From Mastigias papua (lineage: Eukaryota; Cnidaria; Scyphozoa; Rhizostomeae; Mastigiidae): a stretch of DNA of 64,000 bases. The stretch covers positions 4,277,840 to 4,341,839 of the forward strand of contig OZ025276.1 of the NCBI GenBank assembly GCA_964019165.1, written 5' to 3'. The notes below the pieces were generated by a model. That model did not search any database. It was given only the letters and a program-made list of their open reading frames with translations, and was not told where the DNA came from. The position numbers were made by a program, and so were the translations under genes. Shown here one piece after another: positions 1-12,200 of this stretch; within the stretch, counting starts at the first letter, position 1, and every line of letters starts with the position of its first letter.

Positions 1-1155
1 AGCGGTGACAACTGATATCTCAAAGTGAAATATGCTAGTGACAAATATCCTACAGGCAGACAATCAAGCACTATATTGGTATGTGTTTCATCTAAGGACA
101 TCAATTCAAATGTATGACTACCATTATCATCTAGGCACACCCAGTAATATCTTTCAAACTCCTATAATAGCTACCTTGAGGCATTCAAGTAGGCAATATA
201 CAATCCCAATGTATAAAGATGCTTCATAAGTTAAGTTCATAACAGCTAAAGAATATTCCTATAAGTGTGCTAGTCAAAAATGATTTGAAACTCAGAAATT
301 GTGTATAGATGTGGCATAACCTTTTATACATAATACTCATTCACATTAAGTCCCTTGTAACATTTGATTACAAACAATACTGTTAACTGGGCAGCGGGCT
401 TAAAGACCGGGCTCCAGGAATTAAGTTTAAACAATACAAATCATTGTTATCTAATACTACTTGATCCAGCTAAACCATATTATCATGTGCAGAATGATGA
501 ATAGAAATCATTAATGGTCTTTATAGCAAATAATATTAGGATGAATGGGAGCTGGTTTCCCATGAAATGGAGAGTTAGGACTAAAGCAACCATAGGCTGA
601 TTCCTCCAAATAACACAGAAATCTTTATGTAATACAACGATTACACTCTTGTAAAGAAAGATTGTTATGCTGTTGTAAATACATAGGCAACCAGTAGAGC
701 ACTATACTGAATAAAGTATTGTAAATAAGGTACTTAAGTGTGTTGACTACAAACCTACTTTAGAACACAATATCAGTGTAAATAAATGAAGAAAGACCAA
801 AAGGAAAACGCACAGTACTACACATTAAAGTATCAACGAATTAGTACATACAAAATATCTGTATAAAACTTTCCACTTTTAACTATAAATTTACCAGCGA
901 TTCAGAGTACTAAGTGTTCTACTGAGAATAAGGAAGGCATCAGCTTTAGTGACTGATAGTAACATGTAACGCCCCACAAGGTTTCAGAGAGAATACACAT
1001 AGTACTTTCCTCAAAATACTGTAAGACAACCAAATGGGAAAGAGAGCTATTACACTCCAATAATCCAAGGAATAATTTGAATAACATCTTAGCTCCAGCA
1101 TACAATAAGTGTGTCGGAAAAACTAAGAGCTAACCAGAAGTGACTGACTGACTGA
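1..1155. other. Unassigned AT-rich sequence
   Basis: I see no coding exon, RNA gene or repeat that I can support here. The short open frames have no recognisable domain and biased composition. Confidence 0.5.
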
Positions 1156-1263
1156 ATTTTGAAAGAAGTAGGTATGAACAGTTAGGCTGCTTTCTGTATG
1201 CTTGATATGTTTATCAAGCATACAGAAAGCAGCCTAACTGTTCATACCTACTTCTTTCAAAAT
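1156..1263. repeat. Perfect long hairpin (52-bp stem, 4-nt loop)
   Basis: Positions 1156-1207 and 1212-1263 are exact reverse complements, separated by the loop TGTT at 1208-1211. RNA from either strand would fold into an uninterrupted 52-bp stem. It could be a small-RNA (miRNA/hpRNA) precursor, a templated snap-back insertion or a minimal foldback insertion. I cannot decide between these from sequence. A (TGAC)n-like stretch sits just upstream at 1138-1154. Confidence 0.9.
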
Positions 1264-1379
1264 CACGCACAAATGCAAAGTATCAACAGCATACGCCACA
1301 TTTGTCTTAGTATATCAGTAAATAATACAGTAAATATCCCCTGAATAGTATACTGAAACTTCTGTAGTAACTAAATGGT

Positions 1380-3450
1380 AAGTTACAGGTGGACATCAAG
1401 GGAACATGACAGGAATTGGCATGATCACACGGCCCCCGAGGCAATGGTATGGACTCTCGATCAAACCACGTCATTAAATCTCATCCAACAGGGAAAGTAG
1501 CGACCATTCTACACAAAACAATCCTGGTAACACTAAATCGACACATTCTCAATGAAATAAGCCACTTACCTTATAGAAAAGAGACGAAATTCCATGAAGA
1601 CTTGAACGAAATCCATCCAATCTGTAAACACGCCCTTAACTGCAACCTTGCGGCCTTGTGTAAACACTGTTGTTCGCAAACAATGGATGAGAGGTTTCTG
1701 CGATCATGATCTTGAGTTGGGAATCCCCTCGCATTTCTATCTACAATCTACAACAAAATAAAGAGTGTAAGGACACCACAACATCATAGAAATAATAGAA
1801 AGAAAAGTTAGGAAATAAAATATACACATTATACACCTCTCTGTACAACCGTGTTGAGATATTTTGTGGCTAGTGGCAATGAGAATGAAACACACAGAGA
1901 AGTGGCGTCCTTGACTGAACTGAGGGGGAATGCAACCTTCTTATTACAGTTATATTACCGAAAATAACTTACACTCTTAACTATAAGTAACACAATAAGT
2001 CAAATATACAGCTACAAACTTGGACCTAAAACACTTGATCAATGCCTAACTTCGGCATTTCATGTAGCACAATCCATCCGCAAACATACAGATGTCGTAT
2101 CTCCTTTATGCACACATTAACTTCAAGGTATAAACAGCAATCTAGCAAGGAATAGGACAGTAAACATTTCATCCCAAATATTGTAACAGAACCAAGACAA
2201 TTTAGAGAATAAAATGAATCTGATCGGAGAGGAAGTGTCATGGCGACATACCCCTGAGGGCAGCTCGCTCGAAATACTGAGATAAGATGTGTAATATGAA
2301 ACATGTATCGTAGGCAGAAACAGTACAGGCAATCTGAAAACAAACCTTATTACATGAAACAACGACTTACCTGGTAATAGAAGGAAGAAAGTTCGCTTGA
2401 CTTGACACGGCAACAGAGAATAACATCAAGCAAGGAGGAGAGGAACTGTCATGGCGGAAAACACCCGAGGGAAGCTATTGCAATCTCGCTGGCAATATTG
2501 AACAACAGTGTAGAAAATACTATAGAAAGTGCCCACAGAGCACAGGGGAACACAGGCAAGATGACATCAAACGTTATAGCAGTAGAAAACCACTCACCTG
2601 GTAACAGAACCACAAAATGTTCCTCAACTTCCTACTGGAACATCAGTCGCATTCAAATCATGTCCGAACTGAGAGTTTCATGATCGGTTTATCCTACTTA
2701 CAACGGAGGAAACAACAGCTAAACACTATCCTAATACACCAAAAAATACAACATGACACATCAGTTAAATGTGTTAGCACAACTTACCAGTTAAAGCATT
2801 GAAATCTGGCGAACAGAATCAAACAGATGGAGAAGGACTGTCATGGCGGCGAGAATACCCCCAAGGGAAGCTCTTCCAATGTGGCCTAGAAAATGAGGCA
2901 AATACAGGGCTCACATCACCCGTAAATCGCATCTAAAAGGCAGAAGTGCTATAATTTCACTGAATAAAGGCTGGCAATGATAAATCGAATCTTCAGATAG
3001 CAATGAAGCGACGAATTAGGTGCTCAACTGATATGGCGAATAACAATCGCGAGGGGAGGGTGTACGAAACCACCTCCATACATCGAAAAAGATTGCTTAA
3101 AACACCAGACAACGCGCGGAATCGAGGAATAAAATATAAGCGAACCACAATACAGAATTTAGAGAGGAAACATAGCTACTAACCTGGTAAAAATCCACCA
3201 AACCTCTCCTCAAAAGTCAGTAAACCCGATCCCGATCGCACACGCCTTGTACTGAGAGCAGTGCCATCCATGTGGACGATAACAATGGAGCACAATAGAG
3301 GACAGACAAAGGTCCGCGAAGAAGCTCAGAGAAGGTGGAATATCTCGGCAACCAAAAACGATAAAAACACGATCAGACAGTCGCTGCAATCTAGACTTAC
3401 GTAGAGACACTCAACCAGACTCTGAGACTGATCCCCCAACTATCCTAGGA
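1380..3450 (-). other. Minus-strand cluster of repeated candidate 5' exons
   Basis: Read on the minus strand, five consensus-like splice donors follow one another. Exon ends lie at 3184 (CAG|GTTAGT), 2788 (CTG|GTAAGT), 2598 (CAG|GTGAGT), 2371 (CAG|GTAAGT) and 1570 (AAG|GTAAGT). Three of the preceding segments share an ATGACA in a good Kozak setting (CCGCCATGACA or a close match) near 2842, 2450 and 2240, each followed by a CT-rich stretch. These are degenerate tandem copies of about 200-400 bp. The frames after these ATGs are short and different, so the copies look like alternative or duplicated untranslated first exons, or a lncRNA, rather than a protein-coding exon set. The acceptor exon would lie towards position 1 or beyond and was not found. 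No product can be named. Confidence 0.4.
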
Positions 3451-3830
3451 GGAGTATCCTGTACAGCATCGGGGGCCGGTCTGTTTGATGTAAACAATTG
3501 GCGAGCTCATTTGCATTTAGGGATCTTAGTATATAGAGAAGCAGTTTTTTGATAGCCCGCTAGACGCAGGCTCCCCTACCCCCAACCGAAGCTGGAGATT
3601 AGCCTTGGAAAGACTAACGCAGTCGCCCATCGAAGCAGCATGGTCCGCATTTTCAATGAGGATCACGGGAAGGTGACGTCATGGGCCTCTGCGGTGGAGC
3701 ACATGACCATCAGCATTGCATTGGTCAACTCAAAAAAATTGCGAGAATAAAGTGTGCAAAAAATGCTCGGATACCTGCGCTAGGCTACGGGGCTGTATAA
3801 GGGAAGGCTGAAAGCCCTGTAGCGTGTTAT
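3420..3830. promoter_or_regulatory. Candidate promoter with CRE and octamer
   Basis: This block is richer in G+C than its surroundings and lies just upstream (minus-strand sense) of the repeated donor-bearing exons. It holds a perfect palindromic CRE (TGACGTCA, 3674-3681) and an octamer ATTTGCAT (3509-3516) followed on the plus strand by TATATAG. Together these suggest a promoter, perhaps bidirectional. Motif matches alone are weak evidence. Confidence 0.35.
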
Positions 3831-3837
3831 AACATAT

Positions 3838-4870
3838 TGTGCATAACACCTCATGTGTCCATACAATACAAATAATATACTACATATACAGCTGTGTATA
3901 ACTTGAAAATGAATAACTTTCACTGCTATTGGGAATAAACTTACCTATAGAAATGTGTGCTGCTAGCTTGTACTAATTCCTTAACATACCACAATCACAT
4001 GCATTCTCAAGCATGTAAAACAATTCTAACATAAGGAGTCTGGTTTGAAGTAGCAGGGTAAATGTATATTGTACCAAGGTTACATAGTGTGCAGAACATT
4101 GGTGTCTCCATAGAATACAAATAATATACTACATATATAGCTGTGTGCTAATGAGAATGAAAAACCCGCACTGCTATTTGCATGAAGGTTACCAAATGAG
4201 TATATGTGGTGCCAATGTATACTACTTAATCCCTCACAATAGTACAACCAAATGTCACCTGTATTCATATGCATAGAAATCAATTCTACCCTAAGGAGTC
4301 TAGTACAATGTAGGAAGGTAAATTTGCATTGTATTACAGCTTAAATATTGCATATAAATTGAACTACATGAGTGCACCTGCCATGTGGTTGTAACCATTA
4401 ATGTTCCTACATCTCCTACATTGTGGTAATGGAAAGATATAATATATTGTCTCTTGCAACTTTTTATTCATACAATAGAATACTTTGCTACATATGTTGC
4501 TGTATATCAATGCACATGAATAACCTTCCCTACTATTTGAAGTAAGAATATGAAATAAAAAAATATGAGCCAATAGCTTGTACTATGAAAGCCCTTAAAA
4601 CACCATCAATCATAGGTACACATATTGGCATGGATATGACCTGGTACCTGAGGATTCTAGTACAATGTAGCAGTTTACCAGTTGGTTGTAACCACTAATC
4701 ATCTCCCATCAAATAACACTAAATTAATCAAACTCTATACAATATTATATTATGTATTTTCTCTCTAAATGCAATGATATATTTTACTGGATATATAACT
4801 GTGTATGACCTAAAACAAATAACTCACACAGCTCTCTAGATTACAGTTAACAAATGAATACATGTGGTGA
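3838..4870. repeat. Degenerate tandem repeat, units of about 250-350 bp (about 4 copies)
   Basis: Blocks resembling 'aataatatactacatat..agctgtgt' recur near 3871, 4120, 4480 and 4780. Each is followed by an Asn-codon-like AATGAATAAC stretch, a conserved 'ctgctattt' segment and 'aaggagtctagta'. The first two units (offset 249 bp) are clearly alike and the later two are more decayed. No coding potential is seen. Confidence 0.6.
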
Positions 4871-4891
4871 TTGAATTTACTGACTTCTAAA

Positions 4892-4971
<80 letters not shown>
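4892..4971. repeat. (CAT)n microsatellite, about 27 copies
   Basis: An uninterrupted CAT/ATC trinucleotide run spans these positions. Confidence 0.98.
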
Positions 4972-4972
<1 letters not shown>

Positions 4973-5379
4973 TTTAGTTTAACTACTATATTCAATTGTC
5001 AACTTGTGGATACAAATAAAGTCTAATCATTAACACTGTGTCATAGATAAAGGTTTCCATCCAAATTTAAATGCAAGATGGTATCTGTCATCTGGTATAT
5101 TAGTCTTTTCTAATCTCACATAAAATTCTGTAAGGGGCATAAAACTTAGCAATTATACAATTATAATACCTCAAAGGACTTCATAGCTTGTGTTCACAGA
5201 ATTAAAATAATATCAAATACATAATATATATTATACCCTCATACAATAACTGCAGAAGTGCTTATTGCATGACTGAGTGATACACTGTACAACATGAATA
5301 ACAAAATCAGATTTCAACAAAATATAGTAGTTGCATAACTAGTAATTTGCACAGTCACTCTAGTATGTGTCACATGTGA

Positions 5380-5445
5380 GCTGTAACATTTGCTGTATTG
5401 GTAGTGACATTTGCTGCATTGGAAGTGACATTTGCTGCATTAGTC
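5380..5445. repeat. Short tandem array of ACATTTGCTGCATT motif
   Basis: Three copies of a ~21-bp unit around GTGACATTTGCTGCATTG lie in tandem. The motif resembles the minisatellite core ACATTTGCAAC seen at 16.8 kb and 63.9 kb, so this may be a diverged relative. Confidence 0.6.
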
Positions 5446-5985
5446 CCTACACAAGAAACATAGATTGTACCATTCGTTCTATATCAAGTAATATGTTCAG
5501 CAGCTAAGAAGAAATAACTACAGTCACATAATCAACATATCACTGTCAAATCATTGTTAGGAATGACGCTCTATAGTATGAAAATAACTGTTTCATGTCT
5601 AATTCTGATTCACATTAGAATGCAGTGAGCTCCTTTCATAAATGCCGCCAGTGTAAAATTAAGGCTACATATTGTACCGTGTGAGAGACTTAGGAGTCAT
5701 TGCTTCTGTGGTTTTCTGTGAATAGTTTCGCAAGTGATTGAAGACGTCTGCAAGATATGTTTTCTTTCTCTTTTGTGATTGTGCCATATAATGTATTGTA
5801 GAAGTCGCAATGTTCACAGTTAGTTCAGAACATTTGTTCTATAGAGTAAATGAGTAAGTAATGAAGGTTCAATATTGCATCCCAACTCGAAACGTTTATA
5901 GTGGACCTTACTTATGCTCTATTAGCTCAGATATTACTTGCATTATCACTAAAATTATTCCACGATAATTGATTGTTCTTCATAG
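5446..5985. other. No recognisable feature
   Basis: Nothing supportable is seen. It could hold upstream non-coding parts of the decayed recombinase gene that follows. Confidence 0.4.
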
Positions 5986-7328
5986 GCTCCAGTGATGTGC
6001 TCCAACAAGACATGAATCAAGAAACAAAGACTCTCCGAGTAGCAAGTAAGAGTTCGTTATGAAAGATATCCATTACCACGGAAATACATCCACCTCTATA
6101 ATCACTTTGGATCTCAAATGGCAACTCGGCTATAGATGTGTCCACAAGAAGCAAAATAGGGGTATGGGTAGGAGGGTAAGACATAACTAGTAATTTGCAC
6201 AGTTACTCTATTATTTGTTCCTATAATGGTCAGTTTGTGTCAAAAACCCTAAAACCTAGTCCATGCTGATTGTCCTTCCCTTACGTCCCCATTGCAGCAG
6301 AATGGTAGTATGACACGTCCCCATTGCAGCAGAATGGTAGTATGACACTTCTTGCCATTCCTTGCTGTGGTCATCTTACTGTGCCATCCCTAGGGTGTCA
6401 ATTTTTATTCTGTCTACTTCCTCTGATACTGTTTTGTAGTCCATCCCTCTGAATGGGAAGCCCCTCCATTGGATGATCAATTGATTACACTTTCATTACT
6501 TCTTGCATTGCTCTAGCAATAAGGTTTTAGTTTGATGCAATGTGTGGCACCACTGTGTTGCATATATGACATTGTAATATTCTCAATACAGAATAGCTGC
6601 ATCCCTGCAGGTGTTATTTTTACTTTTCATGAGTGATTGATGCACCCCTACACTAGTTGTGTCTCTTACAAGATTCATAGAATACAATAGGAGTGATGAA
6701 GATTGCTAATTCTCAGCTTAGCAAGTCATCAGTCTCTGATGTCTTAATCCCCTAATTGTGTCCACATGCAAAATTGAATTGGTTAGGACCCGAGGCAATG
6801 TAGCTACCAACACAACGGTTTAATGAGTAGACACTGAAGAGAAAGACACTTCAAAATTGCTCCCCAAAAGCAAGAGAACCTGTTCATTATCTTTTCTCTG
6901 ATCACTATATGGCTTGACTTGCATTGTAGAACTTAACAAATTAACTACTGCAATTCTCCAATTGTAATCTAGTGTTAAGAGGCACAAAAAGCGCTCTCAT
7001 GAGTCCCCCCCCCAAGCTGCATACACGCAGCTTGGTTGTCAGTTACATCAATTGTGTCTTGCATTTGTATTATTGAAATATTGTTTGAAAATAGACAATT
7101 TTTGTCATTGAACTTTCACCGATTCAAGTAAACTGAGAGGGCAAAATGAGATTACGGAACCACAATATGGGACAGGACACCAGGAAACACTTTATTGGAC
7201 CTGCTCATAGACAGAAATTCATGAGCAAGCTCATTGTCCACTTCTGATGTCGCAACTGATGATAGCACAATACAATGATACCCTTTTAGTCATTCAAAAG
7301 GAAACTATATGTTATCTAAAGCAGTATT
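5986..7328 (+). pseudogene. Candidate upstream micro-exons of the decayed recombinase paralogue
   Basis: Two small open segments have good splice signals and the same phase as the exon that follows. Segment 5986-6045 (60 bp; preceded by TTCATAG, followed by GTAAGA) reads GSSDVLQQDMNQETKTLRVA after a split codon. Segment 7290-7328 (39 bp; preceded by CCCTTTTAG, followed by GTAAGT) reads IQKETICYLKQY. Both start two bases into a codon and end one base in (phase 1-1), exactly as in the micro-exon linker of the intact paralogue at 48-53 kb. The zinc-finger exon at 7406 also starts in phase 1. The encoded peptides match no family I know. A 32-bp perfect tandem duplication (6283-6346) sits in the intervening intron. 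The rest of the interval is unassigned. Confidence 0.45.
6283..6346. repeat. Perfect 32-bp tandem duplication
   Basis: The segment beginning ACGTCCCCATTGCAGCAG is repeated once, head to tail, without change (6283-6314 and 6315-6346). Confidence 0.95.
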
Positions 7329-7405
7329 GTAAGTTAAGAACTTTCAGTGTAGCCGAATCAATGTTCAATACTCTCCTGTTCTAATAATTCTCTATTCTTC
7401 TTCAG

Positions 7406-9665
7406 CTTCTGCTAAAAGAAAGCGAGAAACAAAATGCCAAGTTAAGTCTTGTGGAAAGCTAAGGTATGACCTTCCTCGTCACATGAGACTTGTCCATAAG
7501 TGGTCGGATGAGTATGCAAAGCATGTAAAAGCACAGTACAGGCTTAGGAAGGAGTACACTAGCGTAACGCATAGGAAACCCAAGATTAAGCCAGATTATC
7601 ATAAAACAAAGGCTTGTCCAGGTGATGGTTGCAAAGCTGTGACAAAAGTGATGTCCAGGCATTTAAAGAGGAGTCACGAGATAAGTCCTAATGACCCACA
7701 GTATAAAGTCCTACTGAAGCGCGCAATTACGATCGATAACCCGAGAAGGAAGCAGATACCGGAGAAAAGTGTCGTTAAGAAACAATCGCTTGTTCCATTG
7801 CTTCTACAAAAGGACGAGTTGAGCTCAGGCTCCCATGATTCAACCTTTGAAGAAGACACTAGCGACTGCAACAGTGGCAGTGAAACGTTAGAAAGGCATA
7901 CAGGATTCATCGATGATGAGAGCTCACAATCATCCTATTCGTCAAATGCATCAAAAGAGAGTGCTTCCACAAGTTCTGATGTTGAATCAAATAAAGCTAC
8001 AGCAAAGGACCTGCTGAAAGCATTTTATCAATTTCTTACATCGGCTGATTCAGGAAATAAGGATGAAAGGTCAGCAAAGCAGTGTCAATCCAGAATGATG
8101 AAGATTCTGAGAGTTGTCGATCAAGATATGGACATCCAAAGTATCTTTGACCAACATCTACTTAGAGAAATTTTTCCTAAGCGACATTGCACAAATCAAA
8201 GTTACGAACCAAAAACAATTCAAATGTATTTGAAAACCTTGGAGCACTTTTATGACTTCGTTATTTCGGAAGGTATTTCAGCATATGATATGACTGCAGT
8301 TACCAGCTTAAAAAGCAATTTTAAAACCTGGAAAAAAGCATATGTAACAAAAGTAAAAGTCGCTGACATGGCAAAAATGGAAAAGGAGAGAAGAACAAAG
8401 ATTACACCAGACCACATTTTGAAATTTGAGCAAAGTGCACTTGTTCGAGAAATTATAAAGATGTTTGGCAGACTTGGAGAAGGAAAAAGGTACGAGATAA
8501 CCCAGTCACACTTCACATGTGCCAGAGACTTCTTAATGACCGAAATCTTAATCGACAATGGACATAGAGCTGGGGTTTTAGCTAACATGACAATTGAAGA
8601 ATTCAGTAACGCTGAGACAAGGAAAGGGAGACATACGATCACGGTTTTCAAGCACAAAGAAGCTAGAGCTGGACCCATACGAGTCACTTTGGCTCCAAGG
8701 CTGTTTGAATGGCTCTCAATTTTTGTGGAGAAATTTTGTTCAGTCGTTACATCTGATATGAGCTCCACTTCTACAGTCTTTGTGACATGGTCTGGGGAGA
8801 CTTTTACCACTTCTGGAGGAGTTACCACTGCTTGTTCTGCACTTGTTGTGAAGGGAGAATAGGTGCCAATAAGCTTCGAAAAGCAGCAGTCTCAGCAACA
8901 AGAGAAACGTGTTGAGGTGATGAGCAAATCCATAAAGATTTAGCGAACGGGCCACAAAAAGTCTACAGCAGATAGATACTACTATCTAGAGGAAAAGATA
9001 GAGTCTTCAGATCGAGCTGCTGAAGCACTTCCATTGATAATGCGTCGATCTGCCCCTGGGGAGCCATGTTACAATAAGGAGGAAAGCGACCAAAAACTAA
9101 GTCCCATTGAAGAGCAAGCTGAAAGGAAATGGACCACATTTTCAATCGGTGAAATTGAGGAAATACAAAATACTTTCAGCTTAGAGATCAAAGAATGGGC
9201 TCCGGTTACAATGGACCAAGTCCGAAAAAAATGGAGACAAATCAGTATTTACATGGGAAGAATCCAAGAAGGATTTATGATAAAGTACACAGATTGCAGA
9301 AAGAGCAGAAAGAGCAGTGTAAGGTGGGTTTACCAAGTAAGGAGGAGTCATTAACGGAGCGTATTGCTCGATTCCAAGACAGCATGAACTCTGAGCATAA
9401 ATCTCAACAAGAGAGTGATTATGAATTCACCTGCCAATCGTCAAAATCCTCTAAGGATCTTTTTACGAAGACTGATATGGCGCTGGTAAGGAGAGGATTT
9501 TCTGCGATCTTGCAGAGAGCAAGTGTCACTGACAAAGAAATCAACTCTGCACTGGCAAGCAATGAAGCAGCAAAAAGTATTGCGAGCAAATTCAAGCGTG
9601 AGACAATAAGGAATCGTCTCAAATACGAAATTCGAAAAGCAAGAAGGGAAAAGAAACATTCGTAA
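7406..9665 (+). pseudogene. Decayed zinc-finger / Crypton-like tyrosine recombinase / Myb-like gene
   Basis: An acceptor TTCTTCAG precedes 7406, and an open frame runs to a TAG at 8860-8862. The frame carries two C2H2-like fingers (C-x4-C-x9-H-x4-H, CQVKSC.. and CPGDGC..), an acidic Ser-rich spacer, a SAM-like helical region (DLLKAFYQFLTSADSGNKDERS) and the recombinase box I Arg in DNGHRAGVLANM with a following Lys in FKHKEA. After the stop, homology to the intact paralogue continues in other frames. KLRKAAVSATRE keeps the box II Arg, GHKKSTADRYYYLEEK (near 8958-9000) keeps His and Tyr, and ERKWTTFSIGEIEEI starts the Myb-like part. A C-terminus IRNRLKYEIRKARREKK ends at 9665. Shifts near 8860, 8900-8950 and 9190-9260 plus in-frame stops make it non-functional. 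It lacks the two introns found in the paralogue at 55.6 and 56.3 kb. Confidence 0.85.
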
Positions 9666-11085
9666 AATCTTTTTGACAAGTCAAGGTTTGTTCAATTAAC
9701 AATGTTGTTAATGCCACGAGTTCTTCATATCTGTGCTTAAAAGTCCAGGTCAACATCGAAGTTTTGCGGTCTATCTGCAATTGTAGTACAGCTCCATTCC
9801 TATGTGACTTTTCCTTACCTTATTTACCAACGGCTGGTTGGCAGAGTGGTAGGACTCTGTCACCAATTGAAATGTACATGTCAAAAGATATAAAAGAAAC
9901 TCCATTGAACAGGCATTTTGAAAAAAGCTTATTAGCCTTTGCAAACTGGAAATTTCATTCTCCCACTCAAAAATCATCTTACTCGAAGCTCTTAAGTACT
10001 TTATCCCATCCTCTGAGAGCCATCATATTTGTTTTAGAATGACATAAACTCAACAATGTAGGAATTGAAGCTGACGCTATGTTTCCAAGAAAGATGATGT
10101 TAACAAGGACTTTTAAACTTCTTTGAGCTTGTTCTGTTCTTGTTTATTTCATAGTTTTACCTTTGTGTGCTCTGTTGTTCAAGCTAGACCCTAACCCTAA
10201 CTGGTCTGCAAAATTGACAGTTGAAACACTCTCGAACAATCATATGAATCAGGAAACCAACAGAGACATGTAACATGTCTAAATTTAGGCCACTCTTTGG
10301 ATAGCCTACTTTAGCAAACATTTTACTTGATTGAAGGACATGAATGTTTCAAGAAGTTATCTTGCAACATCACTGCATGCAAAACACATGTAGGAACCAC
10401 CTGCTCAAATCTATGACCAGCCCACACTAGCCATCTTTATATGATATAGGTAGCATTTTCAAATATGAATGAGAAAAATGTGAATGAGAAAAATAATGAT
10501 GAACATAACATTTTCCAGAAAAGCAATAATGATGATTTTCTGATTGCTTCATAGATACCCTCCTTCCCATTTTGATATAGATTTGCCTTCTTTTTCGTGA
10601 GATTTTGAGAGGGTACCCTCTGTTCAGCATTAAATCTTGAAATCTGTTAGACGTATTTATGCTACCACATCATCAAACAGTTAGAGGTATCATCATAACT
10701 AATGTAGAGGCTTTTGTAGAAATAGTCATAGTCATATTCATATTCATATAATCATTATTTTACGTTGGTTTACAGAGACTAGTATTAGTAAATTCTACTT
10801 TTGACCAACCTACATAAATACAAAACCAATTTGCCTAATTTGCAAATGAATTCTGTGCTTATTTTTATGCGCATAGTTTTTTTTGCATGAGAAAGCATCA
10901 AAACGACATGACCCGATGATGAACAGATAGAATCCTGTGTGCTGGATTGAGGATTTAGACACATTGTCACTCAAATAGATAAAACAAACCGTGAAGGGCT
11001 TTTATAGTATGGGTTGTAAAAACACTCTGAAACATGTGAAAACAGCTCAAATTTAGATATAGCCGTGGACACAGTTGGGAGAATT
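9666..11085. other. No gene recognised
   Basis: No supported coding sequence. A very short telomere-like (CCCTAA)2 stretch occurs at 10190-10201. Confidence 0.5.
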
Positions 11086-11089
11086 GTTT

Positions 11090-12200
11090 TTGTTAACCAA
11101 TCAAGATTTGAGCACTATGCTTGATAGGTAAAGTTTGTCTGTAGGAATTTTTCGTCCATAATACACGGACTTGGGTGATTTATGGTTTTACGCATCTCTG
11201 CTAATGTAAGTTGCACATTCTTTTGGTGCATTGTGACACATTTATCTATTTCTAGTAAGGTTGCAAAGCTAGTAGAAAAGTCTCTATTCGCAATGCGCAA
11301 TGGCCTTTCATGTAACTTATTGATTTTACTATTCATCTCTCTGCCATGGAATATTGATACAAACGGACAATGTTGGAATTGGCTAGATACAATACATGAC
11401 AACACGCCTTTTTGCAAAGGCTACTTGCAAGCTTTTTTAAACCAACATGTTTGTCAAGCAAAGTCCCCTAGATTTTCTGCTCTTCCAAAGTGTAAACTGT
11501 AACGTGGTCAATATCAATGTATAACTGTAGCAATACTTTCATCAATAATCATAAATCGATATTTCCATTCATTCAATTTCATGATGTTGTTTAAAACCAA
11601 TCAAGTACAGTTTGTGAGTCATTTTCAATCCTAACAATAATATTTTCCATACTCTTTTCCCATGCATATCTGATTGCATCCTTGACAGCAACACATATAT
11701 CCATATGATGAATTGACAGGAGGTCATTACCTTACATATTGAATAGGAGAGGCCAAAGATGGACCCTTGGAATATGCCACGCTTTATATGTTTATAGTTA
11801 CTGACAGCTTTATTAATCTTGGCCCATTGTTACCGATTTTCCAGATAGTTGTGGATTACCAGTGGCTGAAGCCATGTTAATACAAGTAGTTTAATGTTAA
11901 TTTTTAACAAAGGATTTGCTTCAGCCAAGCTTAGCTCATCCAGAAAAGAAGAGTGCTCCATTGAAGGTTGAAAATGTTTTGGAATGATGTAGAAAGTAGA
12001 TCAACCTCTCATTTTAGCAGCATTGGCGTGGAGGGGATGTAATCTTGAATGTGGTAGGGGTGGATTTTTGTCTGAGATAAAAAGCTTGACAGTTTTCCAA
12101 AATTCTTTCTTGTCAGTAACTGCTAAAATGTCAAGTTGATTATAGAAATTTCTTTTTTGCCTAGCAGGATATTATCTAGTATCAAGCCTTGTACTTAGAA
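11090..12200 (-). mobile_element. Decayed jockey/CR1-like non-LTR retrotransposon fragment
   Basis: Read on the minus strand, translated pieces follow the usual order of a LINE reverse transcriptase. A linker resembles RNFYNQLDILAVTDKKEFWKTVK (about 12180-12090). A decayed 'VPQGSILGPLLFN' region lies near 11750. An LCKKA-like block is near 11430. The RT C-terminal segment (11115-11417) reads QFQHCPFVSIFHGREMNSKINKLHERPLRI and LLEIDKCVTMHQKNVQLTLAEM. This C-terminal signature (HxCPxxWMFHxRxxNxKINxxHERxLR) is common in invertebrate LINEs. Frames are broken many times and no 5' part (endonuclease) is seen, so this is a dead 5'-truncated copy. Confidence 0.75.

Noticed and set aside
2361..2376. 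ACTTACCTGG on the plus strand as a U1 snRNA 5' end
   Set aside because: The rest of U1 does not follow. The sequence is the complement of a minus-strand splice donor and recurs as such nearby.
3530..3850. Possible snRNA gene downstream of the octamer/TATA motif
   Set aside because: I could not align it to any spliceosomal snRNA or recognise an Sm site with flanking stems.
8250..8828. 192-codon open frame on the minus strand
   Set aside because: It is the antisense shadow of the recombinase frame at 7406-8862 and shows no domain of its own.
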